DNA of 64,000 nucleotides, from assembly GCA_965222485.1 (NCBI GenBank), contig CBDCUC010000040.1, forward strand, positions 620,001 through 684,000. The letters run 5' to 3'. The notes under the pieces are model-generated. The model had not been told where the DNA came from, did not search any database, and saw only the letters and a list, made by a program, of their open reading frames with translations. Below, in pieces: positions 8,503-16,862 of this stretch. How positions within the stretch are numbered: position 1 is the first letter of the stretch; every line of letters starts with the position of its first letter. A program made the translations under genes and the position numbers. Source of the DNA: CBDCUC01 sp965222485 (lineage in GTDB: Bacteria; Pseudomonadota; Alphaproteobacteria; Rhizobiales; Hyphomicrobiaceae).

Positions 8503-9297
8503 ATGGATGAAACGCCAGTTGGCGAAACGCGTCTTAGTAAGTGCACCAACCAGGACGCCATCGCTGTAGCCCAACCGGTATGCAACGAAGATATCGAAAT
8601 CGACTGTTATCAGTCCGCAAACGGGGCGCAACACCCTGACCGCCGCGTGTTCGCGCGGGCAACGCCATCCAGACCGACCTCCGACATAACCAAAGCGAAA
8701 GACGAACGGTTCCGCAATCTTTTGGGCTCAGTCGCGTGGGCACAGCTGCCGGCACCGGTCCGGCGCCGGTTTTCTGCCGCCATCCCACCTGGTGGTGCAA
8801 AGCTGTATGCGGGCAATGTCGTCGCAACGGAATTATCGTTGGGTGGACGAACGCTTGCCTTATTGGGCCGTCTGATTGGAACGCCGCTCCCTGAAACCAA
8901 CGGGGCGATCGGCGAAGCCATCGTCACGGTTACTGAGGACTCACATTTCGGCGGGCAGGTTTGGACACGCATTTATGGCAGACCGGGCCGGTTTCCTCAG
9001 GTCGTACACTCGGCCAAACGCTTCACAGGCCCAACAGGCCTTGAGGAGTATGTCGGTTCAGGTATCAGCATGACGCTTCGCGTTACCGTTGAGGACGGTG
9101 CCCTCGTATTTCGCTCCGAGCGCTACGTTCTTCAAATCGGCGGCATACGTATGACAATTCCGAAGGTTCTATCGCCGGGCCTCATGACCATTATCCATCG
9201 TCAGGAGCCCGACAACACGTTCAGTTTTACCTTAACGTTGGTCCATCCGGTGTTGGGGTTGCTTATCCGTCAGCTTGCCTATTTCCGCGATGTGTAA
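8503..9297 (+). CDS. DUF4166 domain protein
   Basis: 264-residue protein of unknown function. From about residue 70 to the end it matches the DUF4166 pattern: LLGSVAWAQLPAPVRRRF, LLGRLIGTPLP, GGQVWTRIYGRPGRFPQV, SAKRFTGPTGLEEYVG and ALVFRSERY. No transmembrane helix or signal peptide is seen. DUF4166 is often found alone or fused to saccharopine-dehydrogenase-like domains; here it is alone with a 65-residue polar N-terminal extension. A strong AGGAGG Shine-Dalgarno precedes the ATG at 8503. It follows the GbsR-like gene on the same strand after 84 bases and may be co-transcribed, but a role in osmoadaptation is unproven. Confidence 0.8.
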   Translation: MDETPVGETRLSKCTNQDAIAVAQPVCNEDIEIDCYQSANGAQHPDRRVFARATPSRPTSDITKAKDERFRNLLGSVAWAQLPAPVRRRFSAAIPPGGAKLYAGNVVATELSLGGRTLALLGRLIGTPLPETNGAIGEAIVTVTEDSHFGGQVWTRIYGRPGRFPQVVHSAKRFTGPTGLEEYVGSGISMTLRVTVEDGALVFRSERYVLQIGGIRMTIPKVLSPGLMTIIHRQEPDNTFSFTLTLVHPVLGLLIRQLAYFRDV

Positions 9298-9423
9298 CAG
9301 GTCTTTGACCCGATGGATTTTCCGCACTTGCCAATCCCTCTGCCTTCGGGCAAAAAGCCAGCCTCCGGCGATGGGCCAGGCAAGCGGACGGCACTTTTTT
9401 GGACGCTGGCCGGCGGACGTTAT

Positions 9424-9513
9424 GGAGGGGTGGCCGAGTGGCTGAAGGCGCTGGTCTCGAAAACCGGTAGGCGGGTAACCGTCTCGTGGGTTCGAATCCC
9501 ACCCCCTCCGCCA
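9424..9513 (+). tRNA. tRNA-Ser (anticodon CGA), decoding UCG
   Basis: A 90-base tRNA with a 7-bp acceptor stem (GGAGGGG with CCCCTCC), encoded CCA, class II long variable arm and T-loop GTTCGAATC. The anticodon loop CTCGAAA gives CGA. The stop codon of the convergent TetR-type gene begins 3 bases after the CCA. Confidence 0.95.
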
Positions 9514-9515
9514 AC

Positions 9516-10235
9516 TCACGATAACTGTCGTTTGATGATGTCTTTCTGAGTTCGTGGCGCCCCCCGCATAAACAGGCGCACATCGTTCTCAATCGCCTGA
9601 TCAACATCTTCTGCAAGTGGCAGGCCATAAACAAAATGGCGAACGGCCCGGTAAAAGATCACGCCCTGCATGCCCCAGGCAAGTTCCAATTCCTCATCCG
9701 AGATGGCTGCCTTACGCAATGTCGGCAGTTTGTTTTCGTGACGCAGCTCGATGCAGATTGGGGTCAAGACGTTTTTTTTGATAATCGCAAGATAGCGGTC
9801 ATTGATGTCTGTTTCTGAAAGCCCCGAGTAAAGAAACATTCGCACCCACACGCGGTTGTAGACCGAATGCGCATACTGTTTATAGAAATCGATTAATCTG
9901 TCTTCCAGCGGCAGCTTTCTGTTTTTGATGATGCGCTCCCACTTGGGGTTCCAACGGCTGACATACACTTCTTGATATACCCGCTCAATCAGCTGCTGCT
10001 TGGTGGGAAAGTACCTGTAAAGAAGAGGTTGTGTGATGCCCAGCTGATCTGCGAGTTTTCTCGTTGTGCCCTCAAACCCATGTTCGGCAAAGAAGTCTAT
10101 TGCTGCATCGACGATAAGGGCTTCCCGCTCCTGTGGCTTCAAGCGCTGACGCGTCTGGCCATCTTGCTTTGGCGACATTTTGGTTTTGAGAGATAGAGGT
10201 TTGCTCATCGTCCTGGCCTGGATTCTTGCTGCCAT
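9516..10235 (-). CDS. TetR/AcrR-family transcriptional regulator
   Basis: Transcriptional regulator of 239 residues. The N-terminal TetR helix-turn-helix spans about residues 38-85: ALIVDAAIDFFAEHGFEGTT, then ADQLGITQPLLYRYFPTKQQL. The remaining helices would form the ligand-binding and dimerisation domain; the ligand is unknown. The first 35 residues are a basic, low-complexity leader, so translation may start at an internal Met (MSKPLS or MSPKQDG). The gene converges on tRNA-Ser and is the last of a leftward run of sensory genes, separated by about 130 bases from the cNMP-binding protein gene. No target can be assigned from context. Confidence 0.9.
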   Translation of the reverse strand: MAARIQARTMSKPLSLKTKMSPKQDGQTRQRLKPQEREALIVDAAIDFFAEHGFEGTTRKLADQLGITQPLLYRYFPTKQQLIERVYQEVYVSRWNPKWERIIKNRKLPLEDRLIDFYKQYAHSVYNRVWVRMFLYSGLSETDINDRYLAIIKKNVLTPICIELRHENKLPTLRKAAISDEELELAWGMQGVIFYRAVRHFVYGLPLAEDVDQAIENDVRLFMRGAPRTQKDIIKRQLS

Positions 10236-10363
10236 CGTGGAGTAGGTTGGGTTTGCGCGGCGTTGTAACCCCCAGGTTTAGATTTGTAACATTTTTGGCG
10301 CTGGCTCCCTAGGAGTTGGAGTGATGTTCCACTCCCGCGGCGGGTCAGCTTCTCAATATCCTG

Positions 10364-10741
10364 CTAGAGATTTTCGTTCATGCGTCGGATGCGCGCTGCG
10401 AGTTGACGCATGACGTAAAGGGAGAAGGCTGGCCGTTCTCCAACGAGCTTGATGAACGTTGGCTCGTTGATGACAGCAACTTCCGTCGCCGATTCCGCGA
10501 TAGCGTTGGCGCTGCGTGGCCCTTGATCGATGAGCGCCATCTCGCCGAATATCCCATACAGTCCGACCTGCTCCAGGACGGTATCTCCTTCGGCAATCTT
10601 CACCTTTCCCTCAAGCACGACGAACATGCTGTCGCCGCTATCTCCTTTGGTGAAAATATTTGATCCCATGCGAAACCTCTTCAGCGGAATGCCGAATTGT
10701 TCCAGAAATCGGAAGTCAAAGGCTTGGCCAGTCATGTTCAT
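10364..10741 (-). CDS. Small cyclic-nucleotide-binding-domain protein
   Basis: A single cNMP-binding (CRP-like) beta-roll without a DNA-binding domain, 125 residues when started at the ATG at 10741 (MNMTGQAFDF), which fits the family better than the upstream Met at 10801. Visible motifs are IFTKGDSGDSMFVVLEGKVK, GIFGEMALIDQGPRSANA (the phosphate-binding cassette region) and a C-terminal helix. Such stand-alone domains are thought to work as small sensors or regulatory subunits. It lies in a leftward cluster with FNR- and Fix-type sensors. Confidence 0.85.
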   Translation of the reverse strand: MNMTGQAFDFRFLEQFGIPLKRFRMGSNIFTKGDSGDSMFVVLEGKVKIAEGDTVLEQVGLYGIFGEMALIDQGPRSANAIAESATEVAVINEPTFIKLVGERPAFSLYVMRQLAARIRRMNENL

Positions 10742-10926
10742 CACCGCAAAGAGGACAAAGAAAAACGGATGCGCCCTCAACCATTCTCGGGGAGAACGCA
10801 TCCGTCATTGTGTGCTAGCTTGATGTCAGCTGTCCAGTGGGCGGTATGCCCAGAAACATAGCCTCTTAATCTAAGCCCATTCAAGATGGCTGCTTCGGCG
10901 TGCAGGGCCTTGATGTAGCGAGTTGC

Positions 10927-11268
10927 TCAGACGACGGGCGCGCCATAGCCAAAGCTGTAGGGCACCGGCCCGGAAAAGGCGATGACATCGCCCTCATCTA
11001 GCGCCACCGCTTCATTGACGACGCCACCCTGATAGATGCCAGGTGTTATGTCGCGGCCATTCCGCAGGACCAGAAAGATTTCAGAAAGCGGCAGGTTAAA
11101 CATTTGTACCAAGTCGCCGACGGTTGTTCCCGCCTCCACTTCGAGCTGCTGACACAGGCCCTCCTTGCCGGAGTATTTGGCAAGGCTATTGAAGAAGCGA
11201 GCCTCGATCTTGAGCAGCACGCCTTTCGAGTTGTGGCCAATCAGGCTGTCCTGGACTTGTGCATCCAC
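10927..11268 (-). CDS. MoaD/ThiS-like beta-grasp protein without terminal Gly-Gly
   Basis: 113-residue beta-grasp protein resembling sulfur carriers MoaD/ThiS: IEARFFNSLAKYSGKEG, a VGDLVQMFNLP helix, VLRNGRDI and ALDEGDVIAFSGPVPYSFG. True sulfur carriers end in GG, which is adenylated and thiocarboxylated; this one ends GYGAPVV, so it cannot act as a standard carrier unless processed. An AAGGAAG Shine-Dalgarno precedes the ATG. It follows the FNR-like regulator gene by about 95 bases on the same strand and may be co-expressed under low oxygen. Function unknown. Confidence 0.75.
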   Translation of the reverse strand: MDAQVQDSLIGHNSKGVLLKIEARFFNSLAKYSGKEGLCQQLEVEAGTTVGDLVQMFNLPLSEIFLVLRNGRDITPGIYQGGVVNEAVALDEGDVIAFSGPVPYSFGYGAPVV

Positions 11269-11363
11269 CGTCGTCTTCCTTTCTCGTTCTTCTCTAATAA
11301 CGGCAATGCGCGCAAATGAGTGGCTCTCACATGCGCGCAGATAACAACAGCGCCCGGCACCTA

Positions 11364-12098
11364 CTAAGCCGCCGTGCAGTCTAATGGTTCCGACAACCTC
11401 GTTGGATTGGGAACCGAGACGCGATTGGTACTCAACAAAGCGATCTTTCCATCGCGTTTTAACCGCCCGATCACTCTGCTGACAGTTTCTATGGTCAATC
11501 CCAAATGATCGGCAATATCAGACCTGGTCATGGGTATCTCGATTGGCCTATCAGGGCCGCCGGGCGTATGCTTGGCAAGGTTCAACAGGAAATGAGCAAC
11601 GCGTTCGGTCGCCGTCATCTTGCCAAGAACCAACACCTGTTCCTGTGCCTCCTGTAGCTCGTCAAGAATGCTCTGCGTGAAAAGGTTTCGCAGACATTCG
11701 ATCTGCCCAACCTGCTGGTCCAGACGGCAACGTGGAATGACAACGACAGTGACCGGTGTCACGGCTTCGGCAGTGTAAGCGTAGTGGCCGTTGCTGCTAT
11801 GCGCTATGAGGTCTCCAGAAAAGATGAACCTGCTGATCTGCCGCCGCCCGTCGCTGAGCAGGCGGCAGCCGCGCACGACACCGGTTTTCACTAGGAAGTA
11901 GAACTCAGCCTCGTCATCTTCCCAAAAGATATTCTCGCCCGGCTGGTAGACCTTCTTGATGCCGATCTGGTTAAGAATGGCACAGCTACCCGGACCGCAC
12001 TTTCCATTCTGGCACGTCTGGGGGGCACACAAATCTTTTAGGACGATAGCGCGGTCGTCGTTCGGTTTATCGTGCAAAGGTACGACCGATAATGACAT
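11364..12098 (-). CDS. Crp/Fnr-family regulator with FNR-like cysteine cluster
   Basis: Transcription factor of 244 residues: N-terminal cysteine-rich leader, cNMP-like effector domain, long dimerisation helix and C-terminal winged HTH (IPMTRSDIADHLGL, then TIETVSRVIGRLKRDGKI). The recognition helix has E-x-x-S-R, as in FNR/FixK proteins that bind TTGAT-N4-ATCAA boxes. Cysteines at 24, 29, 34 and 39, spaced by exactly five residues, plus Cys124, resemble the [4Fe-4S] ligand set of FNR (Cys20, 23, 29, 122), although the N-terminal spacing is different. Oxygen sensing by an Fe-S cluster is therefore likely. A clear AGGAGG precedes the ATG. It lies downstream of FixLJ-type genes, a classical source of its control. 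Confidence 0.88.
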   Translation of the reverse strand: MSLSVVPLHDKPNDDRAIVLKDLCAPQTCQNGKCGPGSCAILNQIGIKKVYQPGENIFWEDDEAEFYFLVKTGVVRGCRLLSDGRRQISRFIFSGDLIAHSSNGHYAYTAEAVTPVTVVVIPRCRLDQQVGQIECLRNLFTQSILDELQEAQEQVLVLGKMTATERVAHFLLNLAKHTPGGPDRPIEIPMTRSDIADHLGLTIETVSRVIGRLKRDGKIALLSTNRVSVPNPTRLSEPLDCTAA

Positions 12099-12187
12099 CG
12101 AAACCTCCTGATACCGCGTGGAAAGGGGAGCTGCTCAGCGCTCATGTTAGCTAACCGCGATGTGGGAGGAATTGTTAGTTGGGAATA

Positions 12188-12619
12188 CTACGTAGCACGC
12201 CTTGTCGCACCCCCAATGGAGGGGCTAGCCGACGTTCGCATATCGATCGCAAACTCCAATGCATCGAACAATGAATTCTCTTCAATCGGCTTTTCCAGCG
12301 CCATGATCGCACCCAATTCACGCACACGTGCTGGTGAGATAAGCTTCGGCATCGTTGACATCAGAATAAGCGGAGGACGTCCAACTAAAGTACGAAGCCT
12401 CTGGGCAAGAATATGCCCACCTAGGTCAGGCATCCGGTATTCCAGAAGCACGCAATCGGCGGAGAGGCTGGTTAGCTCGTCCAAAAAGGATCTGCCGCTG
12501 GAAAATACCGTAACATCGTATCCGGCCCCATTGAGCAGCGCTTCAAACGACGCACGAGCCGCATCGTCACTATCAACGACTGCAATAACTGGTGAAGTGC
12601 GGAGCGCCTGAGCGTTCAT
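12188..12619 (-). CDS. Stand-alone receiver domain with Asp-to-Glu at the phosphorylation site
   Basis: 143-residue protein consisting of one response-regulator receiver domain and a short Ser/Ala-rich tail; no output domain. The acidic pocket (VVDSDD, Asp16/18/19), the Thr in LMSTM and the Lys in ALEKPIE are present, but the phosphoacceptor position in CVLLEYRMPDLGG is Glu60 instead of Asp. Glu cannot be phosphorylated in this chemistry and often mimics the activated state. It lies about 190 bases downstream of fixJ on the same strand. By analogy with FixT, a small protein that inhibits FixL, it could modulate the FixL/FixJ pair, but there is no sequence similarity to FixT to prove this. Confidence 0.85.
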   Translation of the reverse strand: MNAQALRTSPVIAVVDSDDAARASFEALLNGAGYDVTVFSSGRSFLDELTSLSADCVLLEYRMPDLGGHILAQRLRTLVGRPPLILMSTMPKLISPARVRELGAIMALEKPIEENSLFDALEFAIDMRTSASPSIGGATRRAT

Positions 12620-12813
12620 TGTCTGACAACACAGGATGATCGTGTCTCCATCAGTTGAGCCAATGGCCGGTGCCGGGCATGGCCCGCCAGTGCACAGTCT
12701 TGCTAAATCGCACGTTTGTGAAAACTCCGGGAAACTACCTAAAAGCGCCGCGATTGCTGACGAGCGTCAGATATTTCCGGTGTCGGCGAAGAAATAGGAA
12801 CCTTCGAGCGCTA

Positions 12814-13434
12814 CTAAAGAACCGGCGTAACGCCGGCCGCAATCGCCAGTCTGACGAGATGCGAGAGTGACTTTGTTTCCGTCTTTTCCATCACTCTTGC
12901 ACGGTGAATTTCGATTGTGCGCGTGCTAAGCCCAAGCTCGAAAGCAATCACCTTATTGGGTTGGCCGCCGACAAGGCGTAACATGACCTCGTGTTCACGT
13001 GGGCTCAGCCGACTCATGCGTGAGCGCGCATCCCCAGCCAAATTTGAAGCGTCCTTTTGCTTCTGGAATTCGCCTACCGCTTCTCTGACCGACGCAACCA
13101 AGGCATCAGGGTCAAATGGCTTTTCAATAAAATCGATTGCACCGAGCCTCATAGCTTTGACCGCCATGGCGACATCTCCATGCCCCGTAATTACAATGAT
13201 GGGTGCTTGAAAACCGCGCATATTGAGCTTGTTTAGAACCTCGATGCCGTCAGCATCAGGAAGACGCACATCCAATATCACGCATTGGACAGAGCTGTTT
13301 CCGGTCTCGTTCAGAAAGCTCGTTGCGTCGCCAAAGGCCTGTGGCAGGTATCCTTCGATTGACAATAACGTCTCAAGCGAGTCGCGCACGGCGCTATCGT
13401 CATCGACAATGCAGATAATGTTGTCGTCGGCCAT
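12814..13434 (-). CDS. fixJ: FixJ-type response regulator
   Basis: 206-residue two-domain response regulator. The receiver domain carries CIVDDDSAVRDSL, phosphoacceptor Asp in CVILDVRLPDADG, ITGHGD and FIEKPFD; a linker leads to a LuxR/NarL-type HTH (LSPREHEVMLRLVGGQPNKV, then IAFELGLSTRTIEIHRARVM). This matches FixJ of rhizobia, which activates fixK and other genes under microaerobiosis. I start it at the ATG at 13434 (MADDNI), 10 bases after the fixL stop, rather than at an upstream Met inside fixL. Partner: the adjacent haem-PAS kinase. Confidence 0.93.
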   Translation of the reverse strand: MADDNIICIVDDDSAVRDSLETLLSIEGYLPQAFGDATSFLNETGNSSVQCVILDVRLPDADGIEVLNKLNMRGFQAPIIVITGHGDVAMAVKAMRLGAIDFIEKPFDPDALVASVREAVGEFQKQKDASNLAGDARSRMSRLSPREHEVMLRLVGGQPNKVIAFELGLSTRTIEIHRARVMEKTETKSLSHLVRLAIAAGVTPVL

Positions 13435-13444
13435 GGGTCTTCCA

Positions 13445-14566
13445 CTATGATTGACTGACGGGCAGCACCACGCGGAACTTGGTTCCACCGTCGGCGCGGT
13501 CTTCCGCTTCAATTTGCCCACCATGTGAATCCACGATGTTCCGGCTCACTGAAAGTCCGATACCCATACCATTAGGTTTGGTCGTCGCAAATGGTTGGAA
13601 CAAACGATCGCGCACATCTTCTCTAATGCCCGGCCCGGTGTCTTCCACATCGATTTCAATTGCCTGACCGTCAATGTTTCGCAGTGAAACGTGAATACGT
13701 TTCTCGCCGTGCCAGTCGTCGAGGGCATCTACGGCATTACGCACCAGATTTTGAAAAACCTGTTGGATCTGAATACGGTCGATCAGCACCTGCGGCAAGT
13801 CAGGCTCCACTTCAAGCTCAAAGCGAACTGCCTTTGCCGAAGATCCCACCATACCCAGTTCCGCCGCCTCCTGCACGCAAGGTGCAAGGTCATGCCAGGC
13901 ACGATCTGTTTCACCAAGAACAATAAACTGGCGCAGCCTGCGGATGATCTCGCCAGCCCTCTGCGCCTGTTCACTGGCCTTAAGGACAAGCTTGGTCGCG
14001 GCATCCGTCGCCTGCGGCTGGCCACTGTCAAGCATTCGCTTCGCCGCGCTTGAATAATTCGATATGGCAGTAAGCGGTTGGTTCAATTCATGTGCGAGTG
14101 CCGATGCCATCTCGCCCATCGCGCTTAAGCGCGCAACGTGGATCAGCTCGTCCTGCAGCTCACGGACGCGCTTTTCAGCCACAACACGCTCAGAGATATC
14201 AAGAATCATTCCGGTGAACAGTTTTCGGTCGGCCAGGTTAACTTCGCTGACTGTCAGGTGGATTGGAAAGATCTTCCCGTCCTTTTTTTTGCCCAACGTC
14301 TCCCGGCCGATACCAATGATTTTTTTCTCGCCCGTTTCCAGATAACTGCGGATGTAGCCGTCGTGCTTGTGCGCATCTTGCTCAGGCATAAGCATGGACA
14401 AGTTGTGGCCAAAAACTTCCGCGCGGCGATATCCAAACATCTGCTCTGCGGCAGGGTTGAAGTCCTGGACGGTTCCACAGTCATCAATGGTTATGATTGC
14501 GAATACGGCACCGTTAATGATCGCTTCCAAGCGGGACTGCGTCTCATCCGATCTCTTTTGTGCCAA
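13445..14566 (-). CDS. fixL: FixL-type haem-PAS oxygen sensor histidine kinase
   Basis: Sensor kinase of about 373 residues. The PAS domain (about 10-130) has the FixL haem signature: DAHKHDGYIRSYLETGEKK then IIGIGRE, with the proximal His68 and the two distal-side arginines (Arg73, Arg88) that control kinase activity in rhizobial FixL. The kinase core has the H-box ALAHELNQPLTAISNY, N-box NLVRNAVDAL, G1 DTGPGI and G2 GMGIGLSVSRNI. There is no transmembrane segment, so it is cytoplasmic with one PAS domain, unlike membrane-bound S. meliloti FixL. I favour the TTG at 14566, preceded by GGAG; the ATG at 14695 would run into the divergent transporter gene and add a tail of no FixL likeness. Confidence 0.92.
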   Translation of the reverse strand: MAQKRSDETQSRLEAIINGAVFAIITIDDCGTVQDFNPAAEQMFGYRRAEVFGHNLSMLMPEQDAHKHDGYIRSYLETGEKKIIGIGRETLGKKKDGKIFPIHLTVSEVNLADRKLFTGMILDISERVVAEKRVRELQDELIHVARLSAMGEMASALAHELNQPLTAISNYSSAAKRMLDSGQPQATDAATKLVLKASEQAQRAGEIIRRLRQFIVLGETDRAWHDLAPCVQEAAELGMVGSSAKAVRFELEVEPDLPQVLIDRIQIQQVFQNLVRNAVDALDDWHGEKRIHVSLRNIDGQAIEIDVEDTGPGIREDVRDRLFQPFATTKPNGMGIGLSVSRNIVDSHGGQIEAEDRADGGTKFRVVLPVSQS

Positions 14567-14653
14567 TCCTTGTGCTCCGTTCCAATTCGCCTGAGCTTGA
14601 TGGTGGCCGTCGCAGCGCTTAGGCTCTGAACTCCACCGTGCCTGCGTGCACCA

Positions 14654-15394
14654 ATGGTACGTACGATGGTAGAACAAAAACTGGAACACGATCACACGAC
14701 CGAGGCCATCCGCCGGCGCTTAGCCCAAAAGCCGCCTGTAAGTTACCTGCGAGATTTTGTATATGGCGGCATTGACGGCGCTATTACAACATTTGCGATC
14801 GTCGCAGGCGTTGAGGGCGCACAGCTGAGTTTCCGAGCGCTGATTATCTTGGGCCTTGCGAACCTATTTGCCGATGGGCTGTCAATGGCGGCGGCCAACT
14901 ATACTGGGACCAAGACGGAAGTTGACGACTATGTCCGACTAAAGGCCATAGAATTAAAGCATATCGATCAGGTGCCTGATGGCGAAAGAGCGGAGGTTCG
15001 CGAGCTTCTGCGCCAGAAAGGGCTCAGCGGAGAACCACTAAACGAAGCTGTCAAAGCGATTACAGCAAACGATGACCGTTGGGTAAGTTTCATGCTCGCT
15101 GAAGAATACGGCCTAGCCGGCACGTTGCGATCGCCAGCGCGTGCTGCGGCGAGCACCTTTGTCGCTTTTTTGATCTGCGGTCTTGTCCCGCTCATTCCCT
15201 TTCTTTTCGGCTGGCCGAGCGCCGCCATCATTTCACTTTTGGCGACCGCCATTGTTTTCTTCGCGATCGGATCTGCCAAGAGCCGCTGGTCGTTGACCAA
15301 ATGGTGGATGTCGGGGCTCGAAACCCTTGCCATCGGGATGGCTGCTGCCACCTTGGCGTTCGCCGTGGGGACCGTGCTGAAGACGATGATTTGA
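14654..15394 (+). CDS. VIT1/CCC1-family metal transporter
   Basis: 246-residue membrane protein of the vacuolar iron/manganese transporter family: YLRDFVYGGIDGAITTFAIV and the conserved ANLFADGLSMAAANYTGTK in the first two helices, a cytoplasmic helical metal-binding segment rich in Glu (about 95-150), and three C-terminal helices. Bacterial members are thought to export Fe(II) or Mn(II). It is divergent from fixL, so haem/oxygen and iron physiology may be linked, though this is only context. A second in-frame ATG at 14666 could be the real start. Confidence 0.88.
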   Translation: MVRTMVEQKLEHDHTTEAIRRRLAQKPPVSYLRDFVYGGIDGAITTFAIVAGVEGAQLSFRALIILGLANLFADGLSMAAANYTGTKTEVDDYVRLKAIELKHIDQVPDGERAEVRELLRQKGLSGEPLNEAVKAITANDDRWVSFMLAEEYGLAGTLRSPARAAASTFVAFLICGLVPLIPFLFGWPSAAIISLLATAIVFFAIGSAKSRWSLTKWWMSGLETLAIGMAAATLAFAVGTVLKTMI

Positions 15395-15583
15395 TCAGCG
15401 TCAACGATCTCCACCGGCTGGATGGGCTTTGATCCAAGTTGAGGTTGGCTTAACGCCAGCCTCTTCATGAACGGCAAGGCCTCGCCGGCGGTCAACGGCG
15501 CAATCCGGCAAAGCCTACCGCTCAAAGTGATGTACGCCATGCGTGCCTCGCTGTCGTTAAAGGCACTTTGCGGAGGCAATACA

Positions 15584-15961
15584 ATGACAATGATGCGTAT
15601 TCGTCTGGAACTCGCGCGCGATCACGAATTCCCTCAAGGAAGCAGCGAGCGCGGTTATGAATTCGCAGCACCATTGGATGAGAAGGGTCATATCGACCAG
15701 GACGAGTGGCGATCAAACAAGAAGGCTTGCCGCGTTTGGCGATTTTGGAAGGGTGAAGACGATGAGGTCGGTCATCTCGTCCTTAAGCGAGGTGGACGAT
15801 GGGCATTCCACTATGACATCCACGGTGACGAACTAGACGATGAAACCGGTTACCGCTTTGCGTCCCATGCGTTCGTTCCAGGCGAATATGTCTCAATCAA
15901 TGAACACGATGATCAATTAAAGACATTTCGCGTGGTCTCAGTTCGTGAGTTGGCCTTGTGA
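15584..15961 (+). CDS. Conserved small protein of unknown function
   Basis: 125 residues starting at the ATG at 15584, which has a good GGAGG Shine-Dalgarno 9 bases upstream; longer starts to 15467 lack one. The sequence is acidic and charged (RIRLELARDHEFPQGSSERG, then YEFAAPLDEKGHIDQDEW, KRGGRWAFHYDIHGDE, HAFVPGEYVSI), with no transmembrane helix, and looks like a small all-beta domain. I recall similar uncharacterised proteins in Hyphomicrobiales but cannot name a family. It follows the VIT transporter gene on the same strand after about 190 bases. Confidence 0.7.
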   Translation: MTMMRIRLELARDHEFPQGSSERGYEFAAPLDEKGHIDQDEWRSNKKACRVWRFWKGEDDEVGHLVLKRGGRWAFHYDIHGDELDDETGYRFASHAFVPGEYVSINEHDDQLKTFRVVSVRELAL

Positions 15962-16001
15962 GTCCTCGCATTGGTTCGTGTCAGGTCGCGAATGAGCGCA
16001 G

Positions 16002-16862
16002 CTATGCAATTGGCAGCAGCCGTTCGAGCAAATCGAGACTCCCGCTTGCAAAAAATGTTGGATTGGCAAACCCGGCATCGACTTTGCCGTAGGTTAATTC
16101 CGCTCCGTCCAGCCGGCATACAGCGCCGCCTGCCGCTGCTAGGATTGCGTGACCTGCAGCGGTATCCCACTCCATTGTGCGTCCGAACCTTGGGTAGAGG
16201 TCGGCTTGACCCTCGGCAATCATGCAGAACTTCAGCGAGGAGCCTGCGATCAGCCGTTCACCTACCGCCGTTGACTGCAGCCAGTCCCGCAACCGTTCGC
16301 TACCGAACGAGCGGCTGGTGATGATGGTGGGCGCGTTGTGATTTGCAGGGCGTGTTGCAAGCTTTCTGAAGTTCAGATCGCCAAAGCTCATGTCCGTGCC
16401 AGTGCAATCGACATCCGCCGCGCGGGCATCATCTGTTGCCACAGTCAGGTACAGCTTCGACAACGCGGGCGCATAAATCAGACCGTACAAGGGCTTGTTA
16501 TTTGCGACCAGGCCGATGTTCACGGTGAACTCAGCCCGATCGGCAATAAACTCCCGGGTTCCATCCAATGGATCAACCAGAAAGAACAGGTCACCCGCGT
16601 CCGATCTTTGGCCACTTTCAAAGGCCTCCTCGGCGATAACCGGTATGCCAGGCGCGATCCGATGGAGACCGTCGGTAATTATGATTTCAGAGTTTCTGTC
16701 CGCTGCCGTCGAAGGCGAACCATCGCTCTTCGAATCCGGCGGTGCGCCCGACTTGAAATGCCGCAAGATCTCGGCTCCTGCCGCCAGCACGACTGGCAGC
16801 AACGCTTCACTCAAACGAGCGCAATCCGGTGGCTTCAAAGGAGTACCTCGGAATAAAATCAT
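16002..16862 (-). CDS. cysQ: 3'(2'),5'-bisphosphate nucleotidase CysQ (copy 1)
   Basis: Mg-dependent phosphatase of the inositol-monophosphatase superfamily that hydrolyses PAP to AMP, clearing the inhibitory by-product of sulfotransferases and PAPS reductase. The 286 residues carry DGSPSTAADR, IPVIAEEAFES, the signature VDPLDGTREFIADRAEFTVN and EWDTAAGHAILAAAGG. It stands alone, convergent with the small conserved gene upstream, about 43 kb from the second CysQ copy, which lies within the sulfate-activation cluster. That arrangement suggests this is the housekeeping copy or a phosphatase with a different substrate. Confidence 0.88.
   Translation of the reverse strand: MILFRGTPLKPPDCARLSEALLPVVLAAGAEILRHFKSGAPPDSKSDGSPSTAADRNSEIIITDGLHRIAPGIPVIAEEAFESGQRSDAGDLFFLVDPLDGTREFIADRAEFTVNIGLVANNKPLYGLIYAPALSKLYLTVATDDARAADVDCTGTDMSFGDLNFRKLATRPANHNAPTIITSRSFGSERLRDWLQSTAVGERLIAGSSLKFCMIAEGQADLYPRFGRTMEWDTAAGHAILAAAGGAVCRLDGAELTYGKVDAGFANPTFFASGSLDLLERLLPIA

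Noticed and set aside
9263..9634. Minus-strand open frames running through tRNA-Ser
   Set aside because: They cross the tRNA and have no protein likeness; tRNA genes frequently give such false frames.
11364..15394. Search for TTGAT-N4-ATCAA FNR/FixK boxes upstream of the Fix/FNR cluster genes
   Set aside because: Reading the intergenic stretches by eye I found half sites only, so no regulatory feature is claimed.
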